From CAWCWN01 sp963799245 (GTDB lineage: Bacteria > Chloroflexota > Ktedonobacteria > Ktedonobacterales > Ktedonobacteraceae): DNA of 64,000 nt. The stretch spans positions 1 through 64,000 of the forward strand of contig CAWCWN010000006.1 in assembly GCA_963799245.1 (NCBI GenBank), in the 5' to 3' direction. Made by a program: the position numbers and the translations under genes. Shown one piece after another: positions 1 through 11,978 of this stretch (positions are counted from its first letter, which is position 1; each line of letters starts with the position of its first letter). The notes below the pieces were generated by a model. It was not told the DNA's origin, ran no database searches, and saw only the letters and a program-made list of their open reading frames with translations.

Positions 1-2086
1 CAGGTCTATCTTAGAACGCAGCGATGGTCCAAAGCATGCGATGAGCCTCTACATACTTTATTTTAGCTGCAGCCCGACAATTACCTGGCTCGCGACGATC
101 TAGCCCGGCTGCTGATTTCTACAGGCGACCTGAATGGCGCGAAGGCGCAGGTGGATCTCCTGCTCCAGAAGTGGCCGAACAGCCCTCGAACCCATTGTCA
201 ACGCAGAAGCTGTTAGCTGCCCAGGCGAATTTCTCTCAGGCGATCGCGGAAATGCAGACGGCGATCGCGATTGATCCGGCCGACGCAGATTTGTATCTAA
301 AGGTTGCGCTGATGCAGATGAAAGCGAATCTGCCGGACGCGGCTGAGACAAGTTTCAAAAAGGCCGCAGAACTCGCTCCGACTGCAATGGATGCTAGCCT
401 CTATGCTGGGCACGTATTACCAGTTACGAACTCAGTACGATCTCGCAGAAAAGGCTTTTCGTCACGCGATCGAGATTGACCCGACGAGTCTTGAAGCGCG
501 CTCTTCGCTTGCTGGTTTGTATCTCGCCGAGCACAAGAGTTGCTCAAGCCGAGGAATTGCTAAAACAGTTCAAACAGGACTTTCCAAATAATCCGGTTGG
601 CTACCGGTACGTGGGCGACTTTTATTTTAAGACAGGCGAACTAAGCAAGGCTGTCGAGGAATATGGGGCTCTCACCCAAGCGAACCCTAAGGATCTTGAG
701 ACGAAGAAGAATTATCTGCAGCTTCTTCTACTAAACAATCGCCTTGAAGAGGCACGCAGAGTCGATGATGAACTCCTCAAGGCGAGCCCAGGCGATAGTG
801 AAGCGCTGGTGTATCGGGGCCAGCTGGAGACGTTGTCCGGAAACCTGGATGGTGCTTCCCGAACCTTGCAGGCAGTCTTGAGAAGCGACCCCAAATGCGT
901 CGGCGCACTACCACCTGGGAGTCGCTTTCCGACAAATGGGCGATCTCTCCGGCGCTGAAAGCGATGGAGGGAGGCAGTCCGCCTTCGCCCCGATATGTTC
1001 GACGCCCAGCGCTCCTTGGCTCTGCTGGCGATGCGCAATGGAAACATGGATACGCTCCTTCAAACGGCGACGCAAATGATCAAGCTGCAGCCTGCTTCGC
1101 CTGATGGTTACGCGCTTCGCGCCGTTTCTGAAATTAATCGCCGCCAGTTTGCATCGGCTGAAGCGGATGCTCGAATGGCCATTCAGGTCAGCCCACAAAG
1201 TCAGCTGGGATTTGTTCAGCTCGGAAACCTGAAATATATTCAAAAGCAATATCCTGAAGCAACCCAAGCCTACAGGGAGGCGCTTGGCCGTGACCCTAAT
1301 TCCAACGACGCACTTCGCGGCCTGATGAACACATACCTAATCCAGAATCGGGCCGAAGAGGCTTTGGCAGCCGTCAACCTTCAAATAACGAAGGACCCCA
1401 ACAACAGCGGCTTTTATGACTTGCTTGGCACCGTCCTTCTGCGGAACAAGAAGGACCTAAACGCCGCCGAGACAGCTTTGAGAAGAGCTGCAGAACTTGA
1501 CAAGGATAATACCGACGCCGTGATCAAACTAGGGCAAGCACAAGCCCAGAACGGAGGGGCGGACAGGGCGCTTGCCACCTATTTGCAGGCTATCAGGGAT
1601 CATCCAAGTGTTCCCGATTTTTATCTCCTATTGGGACAACTATACGAATCCAAGCAGGATCCGAGCAGGGCTCTCGATGCCTATCGGAAGGCTCTGGAGT
1701 TGCGGCCAGGCGATCCGCTCGCTTCGAAGAATCTTGCGAATGTTCTGTTACAGAATGGCGGCAGTTTAGATGAGGCGCTGACGCTGGCTCAAACGGCGCG
1801 CCACGGTATGCCCAATTCGTCCTCCGCTGCCGATACATTGGCCTGGGTTTTCTATCAAAAAGGATCCTACCGGTCCGCCGCGAGCCTCCTGCAGGAAGCT
1901 CTCAAACTGCAGTCGAAGAACAACGAGTCAGACAGTCCTGATATTCATTATCATTTAGGAATGGCTTATCAAAAGCTGGAACAGCCCGCGCTCGCGCGCC
2001 AGCAACTGGAACGGGTGTTGAAGATCGACCCGAACTATGGCGAAGCGGCGCAGGTCAGGAGACAGCTCGGCAGCCTGAAGTCCTGA
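1..2086 (+). pseudogene. Degenerate long TPR-repeat gene, cut by left edge
   Basis: Joined across frames this reads as one long tetratricopeptide-repeat protein of about 650 residues or more, with two-helix units recurring about every 34 residues. The frame changes near 190, 400, 540, 895 and 965; from 995 to the stop at 2084-2086 it is open for 363 residues. Local continuity shows these are lesions in one gene: at 895-965 a shifted frame supplies AHYHLGVAFRQMGDLSGAES, and the next frame continues with WREAVRLRPDMF. Long TPR proteins of this type occur at exopolysaccharide and exosortase/PEP-CTERM loci, notably in Acidobacteria, which is the family resemblance I see. With about five frameshifts it is unlikely to be functional. 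Sequencing error is the alternative. Confidence 0.8.
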
Positions 2087-2192
2087 CGAACAGTCGTCCG
2101 GCTGAGAAGCCTTATAATGGAGCTGGCGCGACCAGGTTCCGCAGAGAGTCACACCGCGGAACAACACACTAAGCCAGCGTGGGACAAAATAT

Positions 2193-2429
2193 TTGATCGT
2201 CGCCAAGCAATCCTTCCTTGCGTCGAAGGTTCGCAATGTCATCGTCTCGCGCTGGGCGATTCCCGCCATCTGCCTGATAGTGTTATCTGGGATTCTGGTC
2301 GCTGCCCTTTGGCCATTTCACTCCCCGCAAAACCAAGTGACCTGGGCGGGCAACGAAAATGCTCTCCACTTCGGTCGCTATAGCACCGCCCTGAGTTCCG
2401 GCATATTGGCGCTGACAAGCAATACGTAA
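2193..2429 (+). pseudogene. N-terminal fragment of a LamG/VanZ-type membrane protein
   Basis: A 78-residue frame from a TTG start with a membrane segment (AIPAICLIVLSGILVAALW, residues about 22-40), followed by WPFHSPQNQVTW and ALHFGRYSTALSSG. This transition matches the start of acidobacterial proteins in which a membrane anchor precedes a LamG (concanavalin A-like) domain. Here the LamG domain is missing: the frame ends at 2427-2429 right after the first strand. It lies 107 bp behind the decayed TPR gene, and such neighbours are expected at the same exopolysaccharide/exosortase loci. I read it as a truncated leftover of one transferred segment. The family assignment rests on recalled sequence similarity. 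Confidence 0.5.
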
Positions 2430-2556
2430 TCTCGGCCAGGCGTCACAAAAAAATGATTGCGGCAAACATTGAAATGGCAATGCCGTGGGAGCTCGCATGA
2501 GTAGCTACTATTGACCTCTGATAAAGAAGCATCTTTGTCCAGAAAGGGAGCATTTT

Positions 2557-2970
2557 ATGTCGCCAGCAGCATCCAACACCGGCCTCTCGAACGGCCAGAA
2601 AAACCTTCCCGCGGTCCATATCTCCTATGAATGCCTGATCCAGGAGCGAGGACGAGAGACTATCACCTACATCTATGAAGTTGCGTGCAGTATAACCAAT
2701 CTGGCTCCATCCAGTCACCTCTCCCTGAGGATCACGGGTCAGAATACCTATCGTAATGTCCCTGCAAGAGAGATTTCGTTTACTCGCTCTGAGGCGGGAG
2801 CCACGACCTATGGTGAACTCATGGAAGCAGAGAAACTTGAAGTAAGAGTCATTGAGCCTGACGGCACTTACTGTAAGGCTTACTACTATGCACACGGACA
2901 GGAACTCATCGAACAGGACGCGAGGTGCATCTTCTCTACCATCCAGAATATCCCTTCAACGACCGCTTAG
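2557..2970 (+). CDS. Hypothetical protein, 137 aa
   Basis: An ATG frame with a good ribosome-binding site (AAAGGGAG, 8 bases upstream). The product is soluble, with no signal peptide or membrane segment. Alternating polar/hydrophobic runs (HISYECLIQERG, TITYIYEVACSI, HLSLRITG, EKLEVRVIEPDGTY) suggest a mainly beta-strand fold. I do not recognise the family. It stands alone on the plus strand between the decayed left-edge genes and a minus-strand hypothetical gene. Start and frame look sound because coding-like strand pattern runs through the whole length; function is unknown. Confidence 0.6.
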   Translation: MSPAASNTGLSNGQKNLPAVHISYECLIQERGRETITYIYEVACSITNLAPSSHLSLRITGQNTYRNVPAREISFTRSEAGATTYGELMEAEKLEVRVIEPDGTYCKAYYYAHGQELIEQDARCIFSTIQNIPSTTA

Positions 2971-3018
2971 TCACAGAATGAGAAAGCGGGATAAGGCGCG
3001 CGAAGAGCCTTCTAGCGC

Positions 3019-3288
3019 TTAGATTGCGTTTTGTGCCCATTGGCCGTATTGTTCATCGAGCTTCCTTTGCGCATCGTTCACGCTGCCAACGTACACGTAG
3101 GCATCGTGGCGGAAATTGAAGGATCGAACAATGCGGTCATCGGGTCCGGGCTCATTGTCCACAGACTTGCGTTCGCGAACCAGATAAACCTGCTCCGTGA
3201 GGCGTTGGACATAGTAGCGGTCTTCTATCACCGTGACACCTGCAGCTATACCCGGCACTTTTTGCTTATTCATTGCTTGCCTGTTCAC
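3019..3288 (-). CDS. Small hypothetical protein, 89 aa
   Basis: A short acidic/basic soluble protein with a core of VIEDRYYVQRLTEQVYLVRE and a tail SVNDAQRKLDEQYGQWAQ. GTG at 3288 is preceded by GAGGA at an 8-base spacing, which favours it over the ATG five codons inside. The strand pattern and the phrase GPDDRIVRSFNFRHDAY resemble small uncharacterised proteins I associate with Ktedonobacteria. No catalytic motif is visible and the role is unknown. It converges with the 2557 gene, with about 50 bp between stops. Confidence 0.6.
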   Translation of the reverse strand: MNRQAMNKQKVPGIAAGVTVIEDRYYVQRLTEQVYLVRERKSVDNEPGPDDRIVRSFNFRHDAYVYVGSVNDAQRKLDEQYGQWAQNAI

Positions 3289-3908
3289 TTTCTGGGTCCT
3301 CAGACTCTATCATAGTACTGGTCACAAGGCCTATCCGTTACTGGCGAATTCCCCTCTCCTCATACTTCCACAAACTCTCGACCATTTTACTGGCTGAGCG
3401 AGGTACATTGACCATTCTTCAGTGACATTCCGTAAGCCAGTTAACGGATGCGCCTTCTTGGTTGATGCTGCCCAACCCTGCAGGCAACGGGCGGATGACG
3501 GAAGGTTGGATTTATGCTCCAGATGTCGCTACATACGAGGGATCTAGCTAACTGGGAAGAAGCAGAAGTCAAAGTAATAATACACTATTTTTCATAACAA
3601 TGCAATATTTGTAAATATGTACTCCCGGGGCTTTTGCAAAGTCGCCCTCAGGAAGGATAGCAGAAAGCAACTTTATAGTCAACAAGCAAGGGCTCAAGCC
3701 AGAAACGCCTCACCGCAAGCCGGGGTTGGAAACCCCGCGGCTTGCGGCGGGCTCAGGCCCGGGTGTGTCATTTCCTCGCCAGTATATACTCAATTTGGAG
3801 GGGTTTATGATACGAGTCGGTTCCATGTCAGCTCCGGCAAGCGCAATGATGATTGTGTTGAGGGACGACTCATAGCGGCATGTGAATGCAAAAAAAGGAG
3901 ATACAGGT
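3289..3908. other. 620-bp gap without a convincing gene
   Basis: AT-rich in the middle (3560-3620) with one strong hairpin at 3713-3747. A 22-codon frame at 3807-3875 follows a GGAGGGG motif and could be a leader peptide, but nothing else supports it. The region presumably carries the promoter of the LURP-one-related gene. Confidence 0.4.
3713..3747. repeat. GC-rich inverted repeat (hairpin)
   Basis: Arms CCGCAAGCC and GGCTTGCGG enclose an inner GGGG/CCCC pairing, giving an almost continuous stem of 13-14 bp with a short loop. It is not followed by a T-run, so it is either a weak terminator or a small dispersed palindromic element. Confidence 0.6.
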
Positions 3909-4439
3909 ATGTTCCGCAGGAGAGAAGAGCGCCAGGAGAGGCGCGGTGGTGGCGATGGCAGGAGCCACTACAAGATGCGAGAGAAGCTGGTGTCCATCGG
4001 CGATGATTTCTGGATCGAAAACGACCGCGGTGAGAAGGTATACAAAGTGGACGGCAAGGCCTTGCGGGTGCGCCAGACGCTCATCTTCGAGGACCGCAGC
4101 GGCAGGGAGTTGGCCAAGATCCAGGAGCGCATGCTGCGCATCAAGGACAGCATGGAAATCGAGGGCCCCGGGGGCGGTCAAATGGCCGTGGTCAAGAAGG
4201 CCTTGATCGCACCCTTGCGCGATCGCTGGACGGTCAAGATCAAAGGCGGACCCGACCTGGAGGTGAAGGGCAATATTCTCGACCATGAGTACACCATCGG
4301 CGAGGGCCGGGATAAGGTGGCCGAGGTTTCCAAGAAGTGGTTCCGCGTGCGCGATACCTACGGCGTGGAGATCGAGCCCGGGCAGGACGATGTCCTCATC
4401 CTGGCGGTCACCGCCTGCATCGACCAGATGGCTCAATAA
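3909..4439 (+). CDS. LURP-one-related (LOR/DUF567, tubby-like fold) protein
   Basis: A 176-residue soluble protein. After a short basic start (MFRRREERQERR) come repeated beta-hairpin units typical of the LOR family: VSIGDDFWIENDRGEKVYKV, LRVRQTLIFEDRSG, AKIQERMLRIKDSMEIE and, later, WFRVRDTYGVEIEPGQDDV. LOR proteins are tubby-C-like beta-barrels around a central helix; a bacterial role is not established, though membrane-lipid binding has been suggested for the fold. The start at 3909 is chosen because AAAAAAAGGAG sits just upstream; an ATG nine codons earlier lies before that site. Its 3' end converges on a drug exporter across a strong palindrome. Confidence 0.85.
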   Translation: MFRRREERQERRGGGDGRSHYKMREKLVSIGDDFWIENDRGEKVYKVDGKALRVRQTLIFEDRSGRELAKIQERMLRIKDSMEIEGPGGGQMAVVKKALIAPLRDRWTVKIKGGPDLEVKGNILDHEYTIGEGRDKVAEVSKKWFRVRDTYGVEIEPGQDDVLILAVTACIDQMAQ

Positions 4440-4440
4440 C

Positions 4441-4481
4441 CAGGCGGGACCATCTTTGGCCGCCAAAGATGGTCCCGCCTG
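4441..4481. terminator. Bidirectional terminator (perfect 20-bp inverted repeat)
   Basis: The arms 4441-4460 and 4462-4481 are perfectly complementary. The structure lies between two convergent genes, starting one base after the LOR stop codon. On the plus strand it is followed by TTTATGT, only a weak T-run. Confidence 0.8.
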
Positions 4482-4519
4482 ATTTATGTATGGCCCGGGC
4501 TTGAGCGCGACCAGATGGC

Positions 4520-6001
4520 TCATTGACCGCCGGCGGAAAGCCCTGGCTGCGCTTGCTCTTCATGTGCGGGTGCGGCGGGAAGCAGCAATGCCGCGACCAG
4601 GCCGATGCATGAAAAGACTATGGTCACAATGATTGCCAGGCCATAGGTCTTATTTTCCGGGACGGCTGTCGTTACCAGCACCGAGCCGACGATCGCCGTC
4701 CCCAGCGAGGATCCCAGGTTCGAAACGCTGCGCGACAGGCCGGAGATCTCGCCCTGGTCTTTCTCGGGAAAGCTGGACTGCACGACGTTGACCGAGGATG
4801 TCAGCATGAGTCCGATGCCCAGGCCCATCAACAGCAGTCCGGGGATGGCGGCGAGGACGCTCGAGCTGGGGGGCAGGAGCAAGAGCAGGATCATGCCGGC
4901 CGTTGTGAGGACAAAGCCCACCCGGATAAGATTGCGCTGGGAGTACTTTTTCGCGAGCCTGCCCGCGATGCCCGAGGAGAGCAGGACGCCGATGATGGCG
5001 GGCATGAGGCCTAGGCCTGCTTGAATGGCGCTGAAGTGGTGCACCGTTTGCAGGTAGACCGAGATCACGAAGAACGCCCCCTGCATGACCAGCCACTGGA
5101 CGAGTTGCGTCACCAGCCCGAGGTTGGAGGTGCGGTTGCGGAACAACCTGATGGATAAGAGCGGCTCTTTGCCGGCCCGTTCTGTCCTACTGATGTGTAG
5201 GAAGAACAGAAGTAAAAAGATGGCCCCGATCCCCACGAACAGCCAGACCGGTGAGATCCCGCCCTGTGGGATCACCACGATATTGCCGATGCTAAAATTC
5301 TGGCTTGCCGTAAACCAGCCGTACGTTCCGGACTGAAGAATGCCAAGCACCACAAAGAACAGTCCGGCTGCCGAAAGAATGGCTCCGGTGAGATCAAAGC
5401 GCGGTTTGGCGCCCTGTACCCCGGGATCAGCGATGCTGCGGGCGAGAAATATAATCCCGGCGACAACCAGGACCTGCAAGATGAAGGACGCGCGCCAGCT
5501 GATCGTACTCGTGATGAGGCCGCCGATCAGTGGCCCTGCCGCGGCTCCGATCCCGGCCGCCGCGCTGATGATGCCAAATGCTTTGGCGCGCGACGGCAAG
5601 TCGGTAAAGGATACCGTTACCAAGATATAGACGGGCGGGATCAGGAGCGCGGAGCCGACACCTTCCAGCAAAGAATAGCCAAAGATCAGGAGGCCCAAAC
5701 CCTGTGCGAGCGAGGCTATCAGCGCTCCCAGGCCGTAGACAATGAGGCCGAGCATGAAACAGAACTTGCGTCCCCAGATATCCGTCAGCTTGCTGCCGGG
5801 GATCATCAGCGCTGCCATGGTGAGGGTGAAAAAGGTGATCGCTATTTGAACACCGTGCACGGTTGTTCCCAGGTCGTTGGCTATGCTGCTGATGGCGACA
5901 TTCATATTGGAGCCGGCGTAACTGCAAATGAACTGGGCGAGAAAAAGCGGCAGAAGGATTGACCCGTATGCGAGCGAGACCTGTGAGACGTTATTTTTCA
6001 T
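4520..6001 (-). CDS. DHA2-family MFS drug/H+ antiporter (14 TM)
   Basis: A 493-residue integral membrane protein with about 14 hydrophobic segments. Family signatures include DIWGRKFCFMLG in loop 2-3 (MFS motif A), the motif-C-like stretch SAAAGIGAAAGPLIGGLI in TM5, and the early NVAISSIANDLG of the EmrB/QacA (DHA2) group. Such proteins export hydrophobic or cationic drugs by proton antiport across the cytoplasmic membrane. The start is set at MKNNVSQ (6001); 22 residues of in-frame upstream sequence are not membrane-like and lack a ribosome-binding site. It is transcribed alone, convergent with the LOR gene. The substrate cannot be read from sequence. Confidence 0.9.
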   Translation of the reverse strand: MKNNVSQVSLAYGSILLPLFLAQFICSYAGSNMNVAISSIANDLGTTVHGVQIAITFFTLTMAALMIPGSKLTDIWGRKFCFMLGLIVYGLGALIASLAQGLGLLIFGYSLLEGVGSALLIPPVYILVTVSFTDLPSRAKAFGIISAAAGIGAAAGPLIGGLITSTISWRASFILQVLVVAGIIFLARSIADPGVQGAKPRFDLTGAILSAAGLFFVVLGILQSGTYGWFTASQNFSIGNIVVIPQGGISPVWLFVGIGAIFLLLFFLHISRTERAGKEPLLSIRLFRNRTSNLGLVTQLVQWLVMQGAFFVISVYLQTVHHFSAIQAGLGLMPAIIGVLLSSGIAGRLAKKYSQRNLIRVGFVLTTAGMILLLLLPPSSSVLAAIPGLLLMGLGIGLMLTSSVNVVQSSFPEKDQGEISGLSRSVSNLGSSLGTAIVGSVLVTTAVPENKTYGLAIIVTIVFSCIGLVAALLLPAAPAHEEQAQPGLSAGGQ

Positions 6002-6369
6002 AAGTTTGTTTGTCCTGGATACGACATGGAAGTACACAAAAATTGAGAAACATGAGTCTAGAACCATTATAAGTATTCTCCAAAACCGGCGGTGTTGCCA
6101 TGTACTGTCACTCCTTACTGTACTATGCTACCGCGGAATACCAGTTCACCTCCCGCAAGCTCGAGCGCATCACGACGGAGCGTAAACGCCGCGTCAATGC
6201 CTATTTCTGTGTACTCCCCTCCTGAAGCATCACCCTGGTGTAGCTACTCTTAAAAGAAGCTGATTGTTCCAGGGATCATTGACGCGAATGAGATCTTCCT
6301 GCTCTGCAAAAGGAACGTGGTAGGCAACCAGGCGCCCTCCACTGCGATCTGATTGTTAAGGTGCCGGCA
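6002..6369. other. Gap with a possible 41-codon frame
   Basis: Presumably holds the exporter promoter on the minus strand. A frame of 41 codons at 6100-6225 on the plus strand (ending RKRRVNAYFCVLPS) has no clear ribosome-binding site and no recognised relative; I do not call it a gene. Confidence 0.35.
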
Positions 6370-6401
6370 CAGGCGGCGAGGGCTAAGCCCCTCGCCGCCT
6401 G
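6370..6401. terminator. Terminator hairpin of the fructose PTS operon
   Basis: A perfect 13-bp stem (CAGGCGGCGAGGG with its complement) and a short loop, located 13 bp beyond the fruA stop codon on the minus strand. No clear U-tract follows, so it may act with factor help or as a 3'-end stabiliser. Confidence 0.7.
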
Positions 6402-6414
6402 TACTTGCAACGGA

Positions 6415-8186
6415 CTAGGCGGCCACCGATACGGCAGCTGCTTTTTTCCCTTCCTCAACGGCGATAGGACGCTTGAGAAGGAAGAGAGCGGCCGTGGTGA
6501 CCATCGTGCCGATGAGGATGGCGAGCAGGTACAAGGCCAGGTTGCTGACCACATTGGGGATGAACAGGACAAAGATTCCGCCGTGTGGCACGCGCAGCTG
6601 GCAGCCGAAGAGCAGCGACAGCCCTCCTGCCACCGCCGAGCCCAGGATACAGGCCGGGATCACGCGGAAGGGATCTTCGGCGGCATAGGGAATGGCCCCC
6701 TCGGTGATGAAGGCCAGCCCCAGCACCCACACCGACTTGCCGGCCTCCCGCTCTTCAGGCGTCCAGCGGTTCTTGAAGAGGAAGGTCGCCAGGCCTATGG
6801 CCAGCGGCGGCGTCATGCCGGCGGCCATCACCGCGGCCATGGGGCCATAGATCCGGCTTGCCAGCAGGCCGACTGCTACGGCGTAGGCCGCCTTGTTGAC
6901 CGGGCCGCCCATGTCGACGGCCATCATCCCGCCCATGATCAGGCCCAGCACGACCGCGTTGCCCGTGGTCATCCCGCTCAACCAGTTGGTCAGGCCGACG
7001 TTGATGAGGTGGATGGGGGGACCAAGCACGAAAATCATCAGCAGGCCGACAATGAGCACCGACAGCACGGGCAGGATCAGCACGGGCATCAGACCGACCA
7101 GGTTGCGCGGCAGCCTGATCAAGCGATTGAGCCAGTAGACAGTGTAGCCGCCCAGGAAGCCAGCCGCGATGCCGCCCAGGAAGCCGGCGCCAACAACGGT
7201 CGTCGAGAGCAGCCCGCCGACCATGCCGGGAGCCAGGCCGGGGCGATCGGCGATCGAGTAGGCGATGAAGCCGGCCAGGATGGGCACGAAGAGCACGAAG
7301 GCGCCGTTGGCTCCCGTCGTGAAGAGCGCCCAGCCCAGACCGCTGGTGGCCTTGTCGACGTTGACGCCGCCGACGGCGAAGCCCAGCGCGATCATGATGC
7401 CGCCGGCGACGACGAAGGGAATCATGTAGGAGACGCCCGTCAGCAGGTGCTTGTAGGCACCGTGGATGGACCTGGTCTCCTTGGCTTTGGCGACCTGGAC
7501 CTCGGCTATATAATCCGCCTTGGAGGCGGGGCCGCTCGCCGCCTGGGTCAGGGCGTTCTTGACCACCGCCTGGCCATCGTTGATGGCGGCATTGGTCGAG
7601 GTCTCATAGAGGGATTTGCCCGCAAAGCGGCCCGTTTCCACCTTGGCGTCGGCGGCGATGATGACCGCGTCGGCGGCGGCAATCTCGGCCGGGGTGAGCC
7701 TATTCTGCGCGCCCACCGAGCCCTGGGTCTCGACCTTGATGGTGTGTCCCAGCGCTTCCGCCCCCTTCTGCAGGCCTTCGGCCGCCATGAAGGTGTGGGC
7801 GATGCCCGTCGGGCACGAGGTGATTGCGACGATCCGCTTGGGGCCGCTCGGCGTGGCAGCGGGAGCAGGAGTAGTGGGACTGCTCACCAGTGCCATAGCG
7901 TTCTTGACCACCGTCTTGCCATCCTTGATGGCGGCCTCGACCCAGGTCTCATAGAGGGGTTTGCCCGCAAAGCGGCCCGTTTCCACTTTAGTATCGGCTG
8001 CGATGATGACCACATCGGCATCCGCGATCTCGGCTGGGGTCAATGCGTTCTGCGCGCCCACCGAGCCCTGGGTCTCGACTTTGATGGTGTGTCCAAAGCT
8101 TTCGCCCCAGCCTTCAGCGATTCCGCTGCCATGAAGGTGTGGGCGATGCCCGTCGTACACGAAGTGACTGCAACGATCTGCGCCAT
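6415..8186 (-). CDS. fruA: Fructose PTS EIIB'-EIIB-EIIC permease, with a 1-nt frameshift
   Basis: Takes up fructose and phosphorylates it to fructose 1-phosphate. Two tandem EIIB domains each carry the phosphocysteine motif (TSCTTGIAHT near the N-terminus; TSCPTGIAHT about 130 residues later). They are followed by a membrane EIIC domain of about 9-10 segments starting at YKHLLTGVSYMIPFVVAGG. This B'-B-C order is that of Escherichia coli FruA. The start ATG at 8186 has AAAGGAGG 11 bases upstream. In the first EIIB domain one G is missing near 8100: the second domain reads LGHTIKVE from GGGACACACC where the first has only GGACACACC. Translation as given would stop early unless this is a sequencing error. 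Third gene of the ptsP-fruK-fruA operon. Confidence 0.9.
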
Positions 8187-8345
8187 GTTGGTCAATTCCT
8201 CCTTTAGAAAGGTTCGCAGACATAAATACATCGAACAATCAGCATATCCAGGATAAGCTTTGAGTGCCGATGGATGCGACAGGATATCAAGGAAAGTATG
8301 TGCTGTCTGCAGGTGTCATGCTGGATGGTCCTCCCATACAGGCTA

Positions 8346-9304
8346 CTAGGAATTTTTTGCGCTACCTGGAACACCGCTAGAGAAACGGATAGATACTTGC
8401 CTGGCGTACTCCTGCACTATCTCGGGGGCGGGCAAATTATGACCGTGACCTGTAATCGCGCCAAGCGAAAATGCTGTTGCCAGGCGAGCACAATCAGGCA
8501 GGCTCAATCCCTGTGCCTGGCCCGCGATCAGCCCCGCCACCATCGCGTCACCCGCTCCCACTGTGCTTTTCACGTTCACGACGGGCGGAGCGGCAAGCAG
8601 GGTGCTGGCCGGGTCGACAAACAGTGCGCCGCGCTCACCCATGGAAATGACCACCAGCCGAATGCCCCCACCCAGCAGCTGGCGAGCGGCTTGCTCAATC
8701 GCGCTGTCATCCGCCAGCTCCTGCCCGGTCAGCTGGCGCAGCTCGTCCACATTTGGCTTGACGATGGTGGGGCGAGCCTGCACGCCTTCATGCAGAGCAT
8801 CCTGGCTCGTATCCAGCACCACCTGCCTGCCGTATCCCTTCAGCAGACTGATCAGCGTGGCATAGGTCGTCGTGGGCACCCCGGGCGGTAGCCGCCCTGA
8901 GAGCGCGAACCAGTCATAGCTGGCCGCGAGCCCTTCAATCGTCGTGCGCAGACTATCCAGCGCCCCGGCGGGTGGCGTCAGGCCCGGCATGTTGAGGTCG
9001 GTCGTCTGCTGATTGGCCTCATCGACGATCTTCACGCCGGTGCGCGTGAGCCCGGGAATGCGCACAAATGCATCCGCGATCCCCTTGTGCGCGAAGAAAT
9101 GCTCGAAGATCTCGGCGTTGTCCTGGCCCAGAAAGCCCGTCACGGCGGTCGTAAACCCGGCATCGGCCAGGAACGAGGCCACGTTGACCCCTTTGCCTGC
9201 CGCCTCGAAGTGCATGGCCTGGGCGTAGTTGACCGTGTTGGGGCGAAAATGGTCCACCCGCACCGTCTGGTCGATCGCTGGGCTGAACGTCACGGTAGCG
9301 ATTC

Positions 9305-9308
<4 letters not shown>
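8346..9308 (-). CDS. fruK: 1-phosphofructokinase (PfkB family)
   Basis: A 320-residue cytosolic kinase that converts fructose 1-phosphate, the product of the PTS permease, into fructose 1,6-bisphosphate. PfkB-family marks are the N-terminal substrate-binding strand MRIATVTFSPAIDQTV, the glycine pair AAGKGVNVASFLADAG, and the C-terminal catalytic signature STVGAGDAMVAG containing the base Asp. Its ATG overlaps the ptsP stop codon as ATGA, a standard sign of translational coupling. About 160 bp without a gene separate it from fruA. Length is normal for the family. Confidence 0.95.
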
Positions 9309-11773
<2,465 letters not shown>

Positions 11774-11851
11774 AATCGCCTCCACAAATAGTTCAAGAGG
11801 GCAGGATCGTTCAGGGTGTCACTTAAGCATATCTGATTACCGGGCAAAAAA

Positions 11852-11890
11852 GCAGTACCCAAAGGGAGTAATTCCCGGGTGATTTTTGCC
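11852..11890 (-). promoter_or_regulatory. 39-bp shared upstream element, copy A (PTS operon)
   Basis: This 39-bp stretch, read on the minus strand, matches 15924-15962 on the plus strand at 37 of 39 positions. Both copies point toward their downstream operon (PTS here, CBS-PDH there). The gap to the ptsP start is 78 bp. A binding site for a common regulator is the likeliest meaning. Confidence 0.7.
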
Positions 11891-11978
11891 AGGGAAACGG
11901 ATGAAGCCAACCCCCATCAAGGCCCTTCCATATAAGAGCAAGTTGAGCAATGCCGTCACAATGGAGGCATACCGGCTT

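Noticed and set aside
3807..3875. A 22-codon frame after GGAGGGG
   Set aside because: Could be a leader peptide, but no attenuator structure or codon bias was seen.
3870..4523. A 217-codon minus-strand frame opposite the LOR gene
   Set aside because: Runs through the palindrome and mirrors the LOR coding sequence; no ribosome-binding site and no domain.
6100..6225. A 41-codon plus-strand frame
   Set aside because: No ribosome-binding site, no recognised relative.
6361..8256. A 631-codon open frame on the plus strand
   Set aside because: It is the antisense shadow of fruA; its His/Asp/Gly-rich sequence has no family features, while the minus strand carries clear EIIB and EIIC motifs.
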